Source: CAYQLT01 sp964418425 (GTDB lineage: Bacteria > Bacillota > Limnochordia > Limnochordales > Geochordaceae). Taken from it: DNA of 64,000 nucleotides. The notes under the pieces were generated by a model. That model did no database searches, had not been told where the DNA came from, and saw nothing but the letters and a program-made list of their open reading frames with translations. Below, one piece after another: positions 22,989-31,824 of the stretch (position 1 is the stretch's first letter; each line of letters opens with the position of its first letter). The translations under genes were made by a program, and so were the position numbers. The stretch spans positions 42,852-106,851 of the forward strand of contig CAYQLT010000005.1 in the NCBI GenBank assembly GCA_964418425.1. Direction: 5' to 3'.

Positions 22989-24257
22989 ATGACAGCGCTG
23001 GATACGGCTTCGGTGTTCGAGCGGGAGCAACAGCTCCTGTACGACTGGAACCTGGTGGGCGGGGAATTTCCTGCCCCGACCAAGCCGGTGGAGCTCAACG
23101 ACGAGACTTTGCGTGACGGCTTGCAAAGCCCCTCGGTGCTGCACCCGCCGGTGGAGAAGAAGCGGGAGCTGCTTCACCGCATGGAGGCTCTGCGCATCGA
23201 CTCCGCGGACATCGGGTACCCGGGCGCCGGGGGGCGGGCATTGGACGACGTGGTGAGCCTCGCTCAGGAGATCGACCGGTGTCGCCTGCGCATTCAGCCC
23301 AACTGCGCGGGGCGCACGGTGGCCGAGGACATCTATGCCATCGCGGAGGCCCAGCAGCGCTCCGGGGTGGCCATCACCGCGGCGCTCTTCCTGGGGTCCA
23401 GCCCCATCCGGCAGTACGCCGAGGGGTGGGATCTGGACTTCCTGCTGCGCACCACGGAACAGGCGGTCACCCTGGCGCGCCGGCAGGGGCTTTCGGTGAT
23501 GTACGTGACCGAGGATACCACCCGGGCCCACCCCGAGCACCTGCGGCAGCTGTACGCCACCGCGATCCGGGCGGGTGCGGGCCGCATCTGCCTGGCCGAC
23601 ACCGTCGGCCACGCCACGCCCTGGGGCGTGCGCAACCTGGTGCGCTTCATCCGGCAGGTGGTGCAGGAGGTGGGCGAGCCGGTGGCCATCGACTGGCACG
23701 GCCACCGGGACAGGGGGCTGGAGCTGATCAACGCGCTGGCCGCTGTCTCCGAGGGGGCCGACCGGGTGCACGCCTGCGGGCTGGGTATCGGGGAGCGGGT
23801 TGGAAACCTGGCCATGGACCTGTTGCTGGTCAACCTGAAGCTCCTGGGCTGGACGGATCGGGACCTGCGGCCGCTTCCCGACTACTGCCGTGCCGTCTCG
23901 GAGGCCACCGGGATGCCCATCCCGCCCAATTACCCCGTGGTGGGCAAAGACGCCTTCGAGACCAGCACCGGGGTGCACGCGGCGGCCATCTTGAAGGCGC
24001 TTCGCAAGGGCGACCGGTGGCTGGCCAACCGCGTCTATAGCGGGGTGCCCGCCGACGAGTTCGGGATGGAGCAGGTGATCTCGGTGGGGCCCATGAGCGG
24101 CCAGGCCAACGTCTTGATGTGGCTGAGCCGGCGGGGGTTGCCTCAGGACCACCACATCGTGGAGCGGGTTATCCAGAGGGCGAAAGCCTCGGACCGGGTG
24201 CTGCGCGACGAGGAGATCCTGGAGCTGCTCACTCTCTCGTCGCCCATGCACCATTGA
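22989..24257 (+). CDS. LeuA-like 2-oxoacid/acyl-CoA condensing enzyme (candidate benzylmalate synthase)
   Basis: A 422-residue DRE-TIM metallolyase. NDETLRDGLQSP holds the metal aspartate and catalytic arginine, with DGLQ instead of the usual DGEQ. DWHGHRDRGL gives the HxH metal ligands, CGLGIGERVGN the glycine-rich loop, and VGKDAFETSTGVHAAAI the communication-domain histidine region. The ~130-residue LeuA allosteric domain is absent, so leucine feedback is not expected. Family members condense acetyl-CoA (or another acyl-CoA) with a 2-oxoacid. Flanked by PaaK and indolepyruvate oxidoreductase, an arylpyruvate is a sensible acceptor, giving 2-benzylmalate as HphA does. Citramalate, homocitrate or Re-citrate synthase are alternatives. 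GGGTGGGG precedes ATG 22989. Confidence 0.75.
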   Translation: MTALDTASVFEREQQLLYDWNLVGGEFPAPTKPVELNDETLRDGLQSPSVLHPPVEKKRELLHRMEALRIDSADIGYPGAGGRALDDVVSLAQEIDRCRLRIQPNCAGRTVAEDIYAIAEAQQRSGVAITAALFLGSSPIRQYAEGWDLDFLLRTTEQAVTLARRQGLSVMYVTEDTTRAHPEHLRQLYATAIRAGAGRICLADTVGHATPWGVRNLVRFIRQVVQEVGEPVAIDWHGHRDRGLELINALAAVSEGADRVHACGLGIGERVGNLAMDLLLVNLKLLGWTDRDLRPLPDYCRAVSEATGMPIPPNYPVVGKDAFETSTGVHAAAILKALRKGDRWLANRVYSGVPADEFGMEQVISVGPMSGQANVLMWLSRRGLPQDHHIVERVIQRAKASDRVLRDEEILELLTLSSPMHH

Positions 24258-24340
24258 ATCCCTTCGCCGGGGCAGCGCTGGCTGCCTTCGACGATGCAAC
24301 GGCGGGGCAAGGGGCTTTGAGCGTCGCGGGGGGCGAGCGT

Positions 24341-26137
24341 GTGAGCGTGACGGCTGAGGTCCGCACCCTGCTCTCCGGCAACCAGGCGGTGGCCCGGGGG
24401 GCTTACGAGGCCGGGGTTCGGGTGGCTGCCGGCTACCCGGGGACGCCCAGCACCGAGATCCTGGAAAGCCTGGCCACCTATGAGGGGGTTCACGTGCAGT
24501 GGTCCCCCAACGAGAAGGTGGCGCTGGACGTGGCCCTGGGAGCGTCGCTGGGCGGGGTGCGGGCCATGGCCACCATGAAGCACGTGGGCCTCAACGTGGC
24601 GGCGGATACGTGGATGACAGCCTCATACACCGGGGTCGGCGCAGGCCTGGTGGTGGTGAGCGCGGACGACCCCGGTATGCACAGCTCGCAAAACGAGCAG
24701 GACAACCGCTTTTACGCCCGTTTTGCGGCGGTGCCCATGCTGGAGCCGGCCGATAGCGAGGAGGCCCGGGCCTTCACCCGGGAGGCCTTCGAGATCAGCG
24801 AGCGTTTCGACACCCCGGTCTTGCTGCGCTACACGACTCGGGTGGCCCACGGCCTGGGGGTGGTGTCACCCCGGCCGCCCCAGCCGGTCCCCGCGGGCGG
24901 CTTTCGGCGCAATCCCCAAAAGTACGTCATGTTGCCTGCCTTCGCGCGAAGGCGCCGCCCCGTGGTGCTGGAGCGCCTCAAGCGGCTGGAAAAGTTCGTG
25001 GAAGAAAGCCCGCTGACCGTGGAGGAGCTGCGGGACCCCGAGGTGGGCGTGGTCACTTCGGGTGTGGTGTATCACTACGTGCGGGAAGTACTGCCCGATG
25101 CCAGCATCCTGAAGCTGGGGATCTCCCACCCGTTGCCTCTGGAGCGGATCCGGTCCTTTGCCCGGCGGGTGCGGCGGCTGCTGGTGGTGGAGGAGCTGGA
25201 GCCGTACCTGGAAGACGCGCTGCGAGCCGCCGGCCTGGAGGTGGAAGGGCGGGCCTATTTTCCCGCCGTGGGCGAGCTTGACCCCGACCGAATTCGAGAA
25301 GGGCTGGTCCGGGCCGGGGTGCTGGCGCCGGCACCGCCCGCCCCGCCGGCACCCGAAACCGTCGCCAGGCCGCCCGTGCTGTGTTCGGGCTGCCCGCACA
25401 CCGGGCCCTTCATGGCCCTGAGGCGGCTGGGGGCGGTGGTGGCCGGGGACATCGGCTGCTACACGCTGGCGGCCCTGGAACCTCTGTCGGCCATGGATAC
25501 CTGCGTGGCCATGGGTTCCAGCATCGGCATGGCCGTCGGGCTGGCCCACTCCGGGGGCGCGGGAGGGCCTGTGGTGGCCACCATCGGCGATTCCACCTTC
25601 CTGCATGCCGGCATCCCGGCCCTCATGGACGCCGTCTACAACCGTGCCGACATCACCGTGCTCATCCTGGACAACGGCACCACCGCCATGACCGGCGGGC
25701 AGCATCACCCGGGAACGGGGGTCACCCTGAAGGGGAACCCCGCGCGTCCGGTGGATCTGGTGGCCTTGTGCCGGGCGCTGGGCGTTGAGCACGTGGAGGT
25801 GGTGGACCCTTACGACCTGGGAGCGGTGTACCGGGCCATCGAGGCGGCCATCGCCCACCCGGGGCCGGCGGTGGTCATCACCAACCGTCCCTGCGTGGAG
25901 GCGCCGGTGAAAGTCCGGGACCATCCCTTTTACGTGGTGGAGGAAGCCTGCATCGCATGCCAGCTGTGCATGAACGTGGGCTGCCCCTCCCTCACGTGGG
26001 ACGACGCGTGGCATGAGGGGCGCAGAAAGGTGACGCTGGATACGCTCACCTGCACGGGGTGCACCGTCTGCGCCCAGGTCTGCCCGACCGGGGCCATCCG
26101 GCCGGTGCCGGGGGAGGGGGCCTCGGGCCGTGGGTGA
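24341..26137 (+). CDS. iorA: Indolepyruvate:ferredoxin oxidoreductase, alpha subunit
   Basis: A 598-residue thiamine-diphosphate enzyme subunit. The N-terminal pyrimidine-binding part starts LLSGNQAVARGAYEAGVRVAAGYPGTPSTEI. The C-terminal ThDP domain has GCPHTGPF, GDIGCYTLAALEPL, TIGDSTFLHAGIPALMDAVYN and DNGTTAMTGGQHHPGTG. It ends in two 4Fe-4S clusters (CIACQLCMNVGC and CTGCTVCAQVCP). It oxidatively decarboxylates arylpyruvates (indole-, phenyl-, 4-hydroxyphenylpyruvate) to aryl-acetyl-CoA and reduces ferredoxin; the reverse reaction is known for anaerobes. GTG 24341 is taken where homology starts. Confidence 0.9.
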   Translation: MSVTAEVRTLLSGNQAVARGAYEAGVRVAAGYPGTPSTEILESLATYEGVHVQWSPNEKVALDVALGASLGGVRAMATMKHVGLNVAADTWMTASYTGVGAGLVVVSADDPGMHSSQNEQDNRFYARFAAVPMLEPADSEEARAFTREAFEISERFDTPVLLRYTTRVAHGLGVVSPRPPQPVPAGGFRRNPQKYVMLPAFARRRRPVVLERLKRLEKFVEESPLTVEELRDPEVGVVTSGVVYHYVREVLPDASILKLGISHPLPLERIRSFARRVRRLLVVEELEPYLEDALRAAGLEVEGRAYFPAVGELDPDRIREGLVRAGVLAPAPPAPPAPETVARPPVLCSGCPHTGPFMALRRLGAVVAGDIGCYTLAALEPLSAMDTCVAMGSSIGMAVGLAHSGGAGGPVVATIGDSTFLHAGIPALMDAVYNRADITVLILDNGTTAMTGGQHHPGTGVTLKGNPARPVDLVALCRALGVEHVEVVDPYDLGAVYRAIEAAIAHPGPAVVITNRPCVEAPVKVRDHPFYVVEEACIACQLCMNVGCPSLTWDDAWHEGRRKVTLDTLTCTGCTVCAQVCPTGAIRPVPGEGASGRG

Positions 26138-27044
26138 GCAAACCAAGAGCCTCCTGATGGTGGGCGTGGGGGGGCAGGGGGTCGTGCTGGCCAGCAACAT
26201 CGTGGCCAGCGCGCTGATGGCCTGCGGATACGACGTCAAAAAGAGCGAAGTGCACGGGATGGCCCAGCGAGGGGGGATCGTCTACAGCCACATCCGCTGG
26301 GGTCGTGCGGTGGCAAGCCCGCTGGTGGCCCGAGGCGGGGCCCAGGTGCTGGTCGCCTTCGAGTGGGCGGAGGGCCTCCGCTGGCTCAGCTATCTGCAGC
26401 CCGGTGGGACTTTCATCGCCAGCACGGCCCGGGTGGTGCCGCCGGTCGCGTGCCGGGATCGGGCCACGTGGAGACCGTCGTACCCGCCGGCGGATCTCGA
26501 GGTGCTGCGCCGCCACACCTCGGACCTGCGGGTGGTGGACGCCCGGGCGGTGGCCGGCGGGCTTGGCAATGCGAGGGCGGCGAACAGCGTGCTGTTGGGT
26601 GTGCTCGCAGGTGTGCTGGATTTGCCCGAGCAGGCCTGGCTGAAGGCGATCCGGGAAGGGGTTCCGCCCAAGACGGTAGACGTCAACGTGCGGGCCTTCG
26701 AGGCGGGGCGGGTGCTTCAGGTCTGGAGCATACCCCCCGTCGCCGCCTCCCGCCCGCCGGGCGAGCGGCATGCCTATGAGGTGGAGATCCGGGCTCGCTG
26801 GTGCAAGGGATGCGAGATCTGCGTGCGGATCTGCCCGGAGTTCTGCCTGGCGATGGACGGCTCGGACAAGGCGGTGGTGGCTTCGCCCGATGCCTGCACG
26901 GGCTGCCGGCTTTGCGAGTGGCTGTGTCCTGACTTTGCCATCTCCGTGCATCCGGCGCACGCCTCGCCGGGTGAACTGGCGGGGCCGGCGGCCGGGGAGG
27001 CGGCCCATGCCCCGGTGGCCCGGGGGGTTCGGGCAGATGGCTGA
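26130..27044 (+). CDS. iorB: Indolepyruvate oxidoreductase beta subunit fused to a 2[4Fe-4S] ferredoxin domain
   Basis: A 304-residue fusion. Residues 1-~200 are IorB (MVGVGGQGVVLASNIVASAL, KKSEVHGMAQRGGIVYSHIRWG). Residues ~220-275 are a bacterial-type ferredoxin with CKGCEICVRICP and CTGCRLCEWLCP, resembling KorD. Normal IorB is ~200 residues and lacks this domain. The next three genes encode a KorABC-type complex without its own KorD, so the fused domain may serve it, tying the two oxidoreductases together. GTG 26130 overlaps iorA; the stop overlaps korA. Confidence 0.87.
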   Translation: MGEQTKSLLMVGVGGQGVVLASNIVASALMACGYDVKKSEVHGMAQRGGIVYSHIRWGRAVASPLVARGGAQVLVAFEWAEGLRWLSYLQPGGTFIASTARVVPPVACRDRATWRPSYPPADLEVLRRHTSDLRVVDARAVAGGLGNARAANSVLLGVLAGVLDLPEQAWLKAIREGVPPKTVDVNVRAFEAGRVLQVWSIPPVAASRPPGERHAYEVEIRARWCKGCEICVRICPEFCLAMDGSDKAVVASPDACTGCRLCEWLCPDFAISVHPAHASPGELAGPAAGEAAHAPVARGVRADG

Positions 27045-28182
27045 GGCTGCCCTTTTGCAGGGCAACGCCGCCTGCGCCCGGGGGGCCGTGGCCGCGGGCT
27101 GCCGGTTCTACGCGGGCTACCCCATCACCCCGTCGTCCGAGATTGCGGAGGAGATGGCCCGCCTGTTGCCGGGAGCCGGCGGGGTGTTCGTGCAGATGGA
27201 GGACGAGATCGCGTCGCTGGCCGCGGTCATCGGGGCCTCCCTGGGCGGCCTCAAGGCCATGACGGCCACCAGCGGCCCGGGGTTCTCCTTGATGCAGGAG
27301 CACATCGGCTATGCGGCCATGGCGGAGGTTCCGTGCGTGGTGGTCAACGTCATGCGGGTCGGCCCCAGCACCGGACTTCCCACCGCCCCCTCCCAGGGTG
27401 ACGTGATGCAGGCCCGGTGGGGTACGCACGGCGACCATCCCATCATCGTGCTGGCTCCGGCTTCCGTGGAAGAGGTCTTCCACCTCACGGTGCGCGCCTT
27501 CAACCTGGCCGAGCGCTTCCGGACCCCGGTCGTGCTCACCTACGACGAGGTGGTCGCTCACATGCGGGAACGGGTGCAGCTGCCGGATCGGGTGGAAGTG
27601 ATCCACCGCGCCTATCCCGGCTGCACCCCCGAGGAGTACCGGCCGTACGCATCGGACGCAGGGGATGTGCCACCGCTCCCGCCGTTCGGGGACGGCTATC
27701 GCTTTCACGTGACAGGGCTGGCTCACGACGAGAGGGGCTTTCCCACCACGTCGGCGCAGCAGGTGGGCGCCCTCCTGGCTCGCATGCACCGCAAGATCGA
27801 AGCGGCCCGCCGGGAACTGGTTCAGGTGGAGCGCTTCGCCCTGGAGGATGCGGAGGTGGCCATCTTCGCGTACGGCATCGTGGCCCGTGCCGCCCGGGAT
27901 GCGGTGGTCGAGGCGCGCCGGCGGGGCATCCGGGCGGGCCTGCTGCGCCCCGTGACGCTGTGGCCGTTTCCCGATGAGGCGGTGGCGGAGGTGGCGGCCC
28001 GGGTCCGCGGGCTTTTGGTGGCGGAGATGAACATGGGCCAGATGGTGGGGGAGGTGGCCCGAGCCGCCGCCGGGGCCACCGAGGTGGCGGCGCACCTGAG
28101 GGCCGACGGGGAACCCATCCGGCCTTCGGAGCTTTTGGCCCGGCTCGTGGAGTGGGCGCCGGTTGGAAGGGGCTCCGGGTGA
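27037..28182 (+). CDS. korA: 2-oxoacid:ferredoxin oxidoreductase alpha subunit (KorA type)
   Basis: A 381-residue protein with LLQGNAACARGAVAAGCRFYAGYPITPSSEIAEEMA at the start, SLGGLKAMTATSGPGFSLMQEHIG and VGPSTGLPTAPSQGDVMQARWG. The C-terminal core is LLRPVTLWPFPDEAV and VAEMNMGQMVGEV. These are standard for 2-oxoglutarate:ferredoxin oxidoreductase alpha chains. The reaction is 2-oxoglutarate plus CoA plus oxidised ferredoxin to succinyl-CoA, CO2 and reduced ferredoxin, and is reversible. ATG 27037 overlaps the iorB end. Related 2-oxoacids (branched or aryl) cannot be excluded. Confidence 0.86.
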   Translation: MAEAALLQGNAACARGAVAAGCRFYAGYPITPSSEIAEEMARLLPGAGGVFVQMEDEIASLAAVIGASLGGLKAMTATSGPGFSLMQEHIGYAAMAEVPCVVVNVMRVGPSTGLPTAPSQGDVMQARWGTHGDHPIIVLAPASVEEVFHLTVRAFNLAERFRTPVVLTYDEVVAHMRERVQLPDRVEVIHRAYPGCTPEEYRPYASDAGDVPPLPPFGDGYRFHVTGLAHDERGFPTTSAQQVGALLARMHRKIEAARRELVQVERFALEDAEVAIFAYGIVARAARDAVVEARRRGIRAGLLRPVTLWPFPDEAVAEVAARVRGLLVAEMNMGQMVGEVARAAAGATEVAAHLRADGEPIRPSELLARLVEWAPVGRGSG

Positions 28183-29114
28183 TGGATGTCCTTGCCTACC
28201 TGCGGGAGCGTAACATGCCCCACGTGCTCTGCCCGGGCTGCGCGCACGGGATCGTGCTGCGGGCGCTTTTGGAGGCCATCGACCGCCTGGGCCTGGATCG
28301 CAACCGGGTCGCTCTGGTGGCGGGCATCGGGTGCAGCAGCCGGCTGGTCGGCTATGCGGACTTCTGCACCCTGCACACCACCCACGGGCGGGCGCCGGCC
28401 TTCGCCACGGGCCTCAAGCTGGCCCGGCCGGAGTTGAAGGTGGTGGTGCTGACCGGTGACGGGGACGGTCTGGCCATCGGGGGCAACCACCTGATCCACG
28501 CGGCCCGGCGCAACATCGACCTGACCTGCCTCTTGTTCAACAACGCGGTGTACGGCATGACCGGCGGCCAGGTGGCCCCCACGACGCCTTCGGGCGCGCT
28601 GGCCAGCACCGCCCCCTACGGCAACCTGGAGCCGCCCTTCGATGCCTGCCGGCTCCTGGCGGCGGCCGGAGCGACGTTTGTGGCCAGGGCGCTGGCGTAC
28701 CGTCCCATGGCGCTCACGGACCTCATCGCCCGGGCCCTGCAGCACCCGGGCTTCGCCTTCATCGAGGTGCTGTCGGACTGCCCCGAGTTCTTCGGGCGAT
28801 ACAACGCCCTGGGCAGGGGCCCCGAGATGCTCGTGGGGATGCCTCGCCACGAGGCCGCCATCGGCAGCGTGCTGGCAAGCAAGCGGGTGGTGCCTCACCT
28901 GCCCCTTCCGGCGGCCCCGGCCGGCCTCCCCCTGGGGCTGCTCCATGAGGAGACGCGGCCGGAGTTCTCCGAAAGCTGCTGGCGGGCCATCCGGCAAGCC
29001 TGCGCGCAGGCCGGCGACGGGCGGGCCGTAAGCCCTCAGGTGGCCGGTCTGCAGGGGTGGGGGGCGGGGGAGACTTCCAACGGTGCGGGGGGGCGAAGGC
29101 CGGTTGGGCAATAG
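28182..29114 (+). CDS. korB: 2-oxoacid:ferredoxin oxidoreductase beta subunit (KorB type)
   Basis: A 310-residue ThDP-binding subunit. LCPGCAHGIVLRAL holds the CPGC motif that ligates a cluster, GIGCSSR is the second cysteine element, and LTGDGDGLAIGGNHLIHAARRNIDLTCLLFNNAVYGMTGGQ is the ThDP/metal region (GDGD..., NN). SPTTP-like TTPSGALA follows. Length is somewhat above the usual ~280-300 owing to a variable C-terminal tail. Start ATG 28182 shares a base with the korA stop (TGATG). Confidence 0.87.
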   Translation: MDVLAYLRERNMPHVLCPGCAHGIVLRALLEAIDRLGLDRNRVALVAGIGCSSRLVGYADFCTLHTTHGRAPAFATGLKLARPELKVVVLTGDGDGLAIGGNHLIHAARRNIDLTCLLFNNAVYGMTGGQVAPTTPSGALASTAPYGNLEPPFDACRLLAAAGATFVARALAYRPMALTDLIARALQHPGFAFIEVLSDCPEFFGRYNALGRGPEMLVGMPRHEAAIGSVLASKRVVPHLPLPAAPAGLPLGLLHEETRPEFSESCWRAIRQACAQAGDGRAVSPQVAGLQGWGAGETSNGAGGRRPVGQ

Positions 29115-29829
29115 GGTGGACGTGCGGTTGGCAGGGGCCGGCGGGCAGGGGGTGGTACTGGCTGGTGTGGTGCTGGCCCAGGCGGCCATCCTGAGCGGCC
29201 TCAACGCCACCCAGTCCCAGTCCTACGGGCCGGAGTCCCGGGGTGGGGCCAGCTGCAGCGACGTGGCCATCGCCCGGGGCGAGATCGGCTACCCGAAGGC
29301 GGAGCAGCTGGATGTTCTGGTCGCGCTGACCCAGGAGGCCTGCGACCGCTACGCCCGGGAGCTTCGCCCGTCGGGGGTTCTGCTGGTGGACGAACGGCTG
29401 GTGGGGGAGCCTCCGGTGGGTGAGTGGAGCGTGTATGCCCTGCCCCTGCTGGAGACGGCTCGGGGCGTCTCGGGAGGTGCGCTGGGCCTCAACATGGTGG
29501 CCCTGGGCGCCCTGGTGGAACTCACCCGACTGGTGGACGAGCGGGCGCTGGAGCAGGCCGTGATCGCTCGGGTTCCCGGCCGTCACCGGGAACTCAACCT
29601 GCGTGCCCTGGCGGCCGGCCGCCAGCTGGTGGCGCGGCTGGGGCAGGACGGCCGCTGGCAGTGGATGGGCCGGGCCCTGCTGGACGGGACGGGTGGCGGC
29701 AGGGAAGGCGGGTTGCCCCCGCAGGACGGCGGCCCGGGGGGCAGCGAAGGTTTCGGGGCGCGATCGGATGGTCGAGAAGCAGAGGCGACGGGCGATGGCG
29801 GCGGCGCTCGACGGGATTCGGGTACTTGA
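29104..29829 (+). CDS. korC: 2-oxoacid:ferredoxin oxidoreductase gamma subunit (KorC type)
   Basis: A ~241-residue gamma chain. The core of ~190 residues has DVRLAGAGGQGVVLAGVVLAQAA, QSYGPESRGGASCSDVAIA and IGYPKAEQLDVLVALTQEA, standard for KorC. The last ~45 residues are glycine-rich and low-complexity (GGGREGGLPPQDGGPGG), overlap the next gene and probably have no conserved role. The start is uncertain: TTG 29104 fits GGGGGCGAAGG, and GTG 29083 or 29116 are possible. Confidence 0.83.
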   Translation: MGNRVDVRLAGAGGQGVVLAGVVLAQAAILSGLNATQSQSYGPESRGGASCSDVAIARGEIGYPKAEQLDVLVALTQEACDRYARELRPSGVLLVDERLVGEPPVGEWSVYALPLLETARGVSGGALGLNMVALGALVELTRLVDERALEQAVIARVPGRHRELNLRALAAGRQLVARLGQDGRWQWMGRALLDGTGGGREGGLPPQDGGPGGSEGFGARSDGREAEATGDGGGARRDSGT

Positions 29830-31015
29830 CCTCTCGCAGGGGGCGGCAGGCCCGGTGTGCGCCATGATCCTGGGCGACCTGGGGGCCGAGGTGGTGAAGG
29901 TGGAGCCCCCGGAAGGGGACTGGGGGCGCGGCCTGGGCCCGCCTTTCGTGGATGGGGTGGCGGCCGCCTTCTTGGGGATGAACCGCAACAAGCGAAGCCT
30001 GGTCGTCGACCTCAAGAAGCCGGGGGGTTGCGAGGCGGTACTGCGTCTGGCGGGCGGCTGCGACGTGCTGGTGGAAAGTTTCCGGCCGGGGGTCATGGAC
30101 CGGCTCGGGCTGGGTTATGAGCAGCTGCGGACGCGAAATCCCCGGCTGATCTACGCCTCCATCTCCGCCTTCGGCCGCTTTGGCCCCTGGCGGGACCGGC
30201 CGGGGGTGGACGGGTTGGTGCAGGCCATGAGCGGCCTGATGAGCGTCACGGGCACCCCCGACGGCCCCCCGGTGAAGGTGGGGGTGCCCGCGGCGGACAT
30301 GACGGGGGGCTTTCTTGCGGCCCTGGCCATCCTGGCCGCCCTGCTGGCCCGGGAGCGCACCGGCGAGGGCCAGCGGGTGGACGTCTCCCTGCTGGACGGG
30401 CTTCTGGCTTTCCAGATGGTGCCGCTGGCCATGTTTTTGGCCAGCGGGCAGTCCCCGGGGCGCCAGGGGAGCGCGGCGCCCTATGCGGCCCCCAACGAGG
30501 CGTTTGCGACCCGAGACGGCCACGTGATGGTGGCCGCCTACACACCGGCTCGCTGGAGGCGTCTGTGCGAGGTGCTGGGGGTGGCGGAGCTGGCCGAGGA
30601 TCCCCGCTTCGACACCAATGAGAAGCGGGTGCGCAACCGGCAGGCGTTGCGGGAGACCCTCGAGCCGCTGTTTCGCAGCCGCACCACGGCGGAGTGGGTC
30701 CGGCGGCTGGAGGAGGCGGATATCGTCTGCGGGCCGCTTCTGGAATACCCGGAGCTGGTGAGCCACGAGCACGTGACCGGGGCCGGCATGATCCTCACCC
30801 TGCACCACCCCACTCTCGGCAGCCTTCGGGTCATCGGTAGCCCTTTGCGCTTCAGCGCCACCCCCACCCGGGCCCGCCGGCCCCCGCCCCTTGCCGGGGA
30901 GCATTCCCGGGAGATTTTGGAGGAGGCCGGCTTTTCGCCCCAGGAGATCCGGGAACTGATCGACGCCGGCGCGGTGATGGACCGGCCGGCGCCGGCGGCA
31001 CCAGAGGAGGGATGA
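29795..31015 (+). CDS. Class III (CaiB/BaiF) CoA-transferase, BbsE/F-like
   Basis: A 406-residue protein with LDGIRVLDLSQGAAGPVCAMILGDLGAEVVKVE at the N-terminus, FLGMNRNKRSLVVDLK, and VGVPAADMTGGFLAALAILAAL, whose aspartate is the expected catalytic residue. Family enzymes move CoA from succinyl-CoA or another donor to a carboxylate. It starts a run (transferase, hydratase, SDR, DUF35, thiolase) that mirrors the bbs operon, where BbsEF activates benzylsuccinate; here only one subunit gene is present, as in homodimeric relatives such as itaconate or mesaconate CoA-transferases. ATG 29795 is preferred to ATG 29768 for site spacing. Confidence 0.82.
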   Translation: MAAALDGIRVLDLSQGAAGPVCAMILGDLGAEVVKVEPPEGDWGRGLGPPFVDGVAAAFLGMNRNKRSLVVDLKKPGGCEAVLRLAGGCDVLVESFRPGVMDRLGLGYEQLRTRNPRLIYASISAFGRFGPWRDRPGVDGLVQAMSGLMSVTGTPDGPPVKVGVPAADMTGGFLAALAILAALLARERTGEGQRVDVSLLDGLLAFQMVPLAMFLASGQSPGRQGSAAPYAAPNEAFATRDGHVMVAAYTPARWRRLCEVLGVAELAEDPRFDTNEKRVRNRQALRETLEPLFRSRTTAEWVRRLEEADIVCGPLLEYPELVSHEHVTGAGMILTLHHPTLGSLRVIGSPLRFSATPTRARRPPPLAGEHSREILEEAGFSPQEIRELIDAGAVMDRPAPAAPEEG

Positions 31016-31018
31016 TCC

Positions 31019-31804
31019 GTGAACGAGCCCGTTCTTTGGGCTCAGCAAGGCCCTGTCGCCATCCTCACCCTGAACCGGCCGGAGGCCCTGAACGCCCTCA
31101 ACTCCGCCATGCTGCAGCAGCTGGGAGAGCTTCTCGACCGGGCGGAAGAGGATCCATCGGTTCGGGTGGTCATCCTGGCCGCCAGCGGGGAAAAGGCCTT
31201 TTGCGTGGGCGCCGACCTGAAGGAGCGGGCCCAGGAGACGACCGACGGCGTGGTGGAAGACCCCCTCGGGCGGTGGGTGCGGCAGGTCTTCCGCCGCATC
31301 GAAACCCTGAGCAAGCCCGTCATTGCGGCCATCCAGGGCTACGCGCTGGGCGGGGGGCTGGAACTGGCGCTGGCCTGCGACCTGAGGGTGGCCAGCGACA
31401 ACGCGCAGTTCGGGCTGCCCGAGGCGAGGGTGGGAAGCATGCCCGGAGCGGGCGGCACCCAGCGGCTGACCCGACTGGTGGGGCCGGGGCGGGCGAAGGA
31501 GCTGATGTTCACGGCCGAACGCATCGACGCCGCCGAGGCCTACCGGATCGGGCTTGTGAACCGGGTGGTGCCCCCCCAGGCGCTCATGGAGCAGGCCCTG
31601 AGCCTGGCCCGAACCATCGCCTCCAGAGCGCCTCTCTCCATCAAGCAGATCAAGGCGGCCGTCAACCTGGCGCTCAACGTGGACCTGGAGACCGGCCTGG
31701 CGTTTGAGGCCTCGTGCCACTCCGTGCTGCGCCACAGCGAGGACCGCAAGGAGGGCATCCGGGCCTTCGTGGAAAAGCGCGAGCCGCACTTTGTGGGCCG
31801 CTAG
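31019..31804 (+). CDS. Enoyl-CoA hydratase (BbsH/BadK-like)
   Basis: A 261-residue crotonase-fold hydratase: ILTLNRPEALNALN, KAFCVGADLKE, IQGYALGGGLELALACD and LPEARVGSMPGAGGTQRL, with both catalytic glutamates present (in GGLELA and PEARVG). GTG 31019 follows GAGGAGGG. In the bbs reading it hydrates phenylitaconyl-CoA to 2-(hydroxyphenylmethyl)succinyl-CoA. In a dearomatisation reading it could be BadK or dienoyl-CoA hydratase. Position between the CoA-transferase and SDR genes favours the first. Sequence alone does not fix the substrate. Confidence 0.82.
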   Translation: MNEPVLWAQQGPVAILTLNRPEALNALNSAMLQQLGELLDRAEEDPSVRVVILAASGEKAFCVGADLKERAQETTDGVVEDPLGRWVRQVFRRIETLSKPVIAAIQGYALGGGLELALACDLRVASDNAQFGLPEARVGSMPGAGGTQRLTRLVGPGRAKELMFTAERIDAAEAYRIGLVNRVVPPQALMEQALSLARTIASRAPLSIKQIKAAVNLALNVDLETGLAFEASCHSVLRHSEDRKEGIRAFVEKREPHFVGR

Positions 31805-31824
31805 CCGCGGTGGGGGGATGGGCC

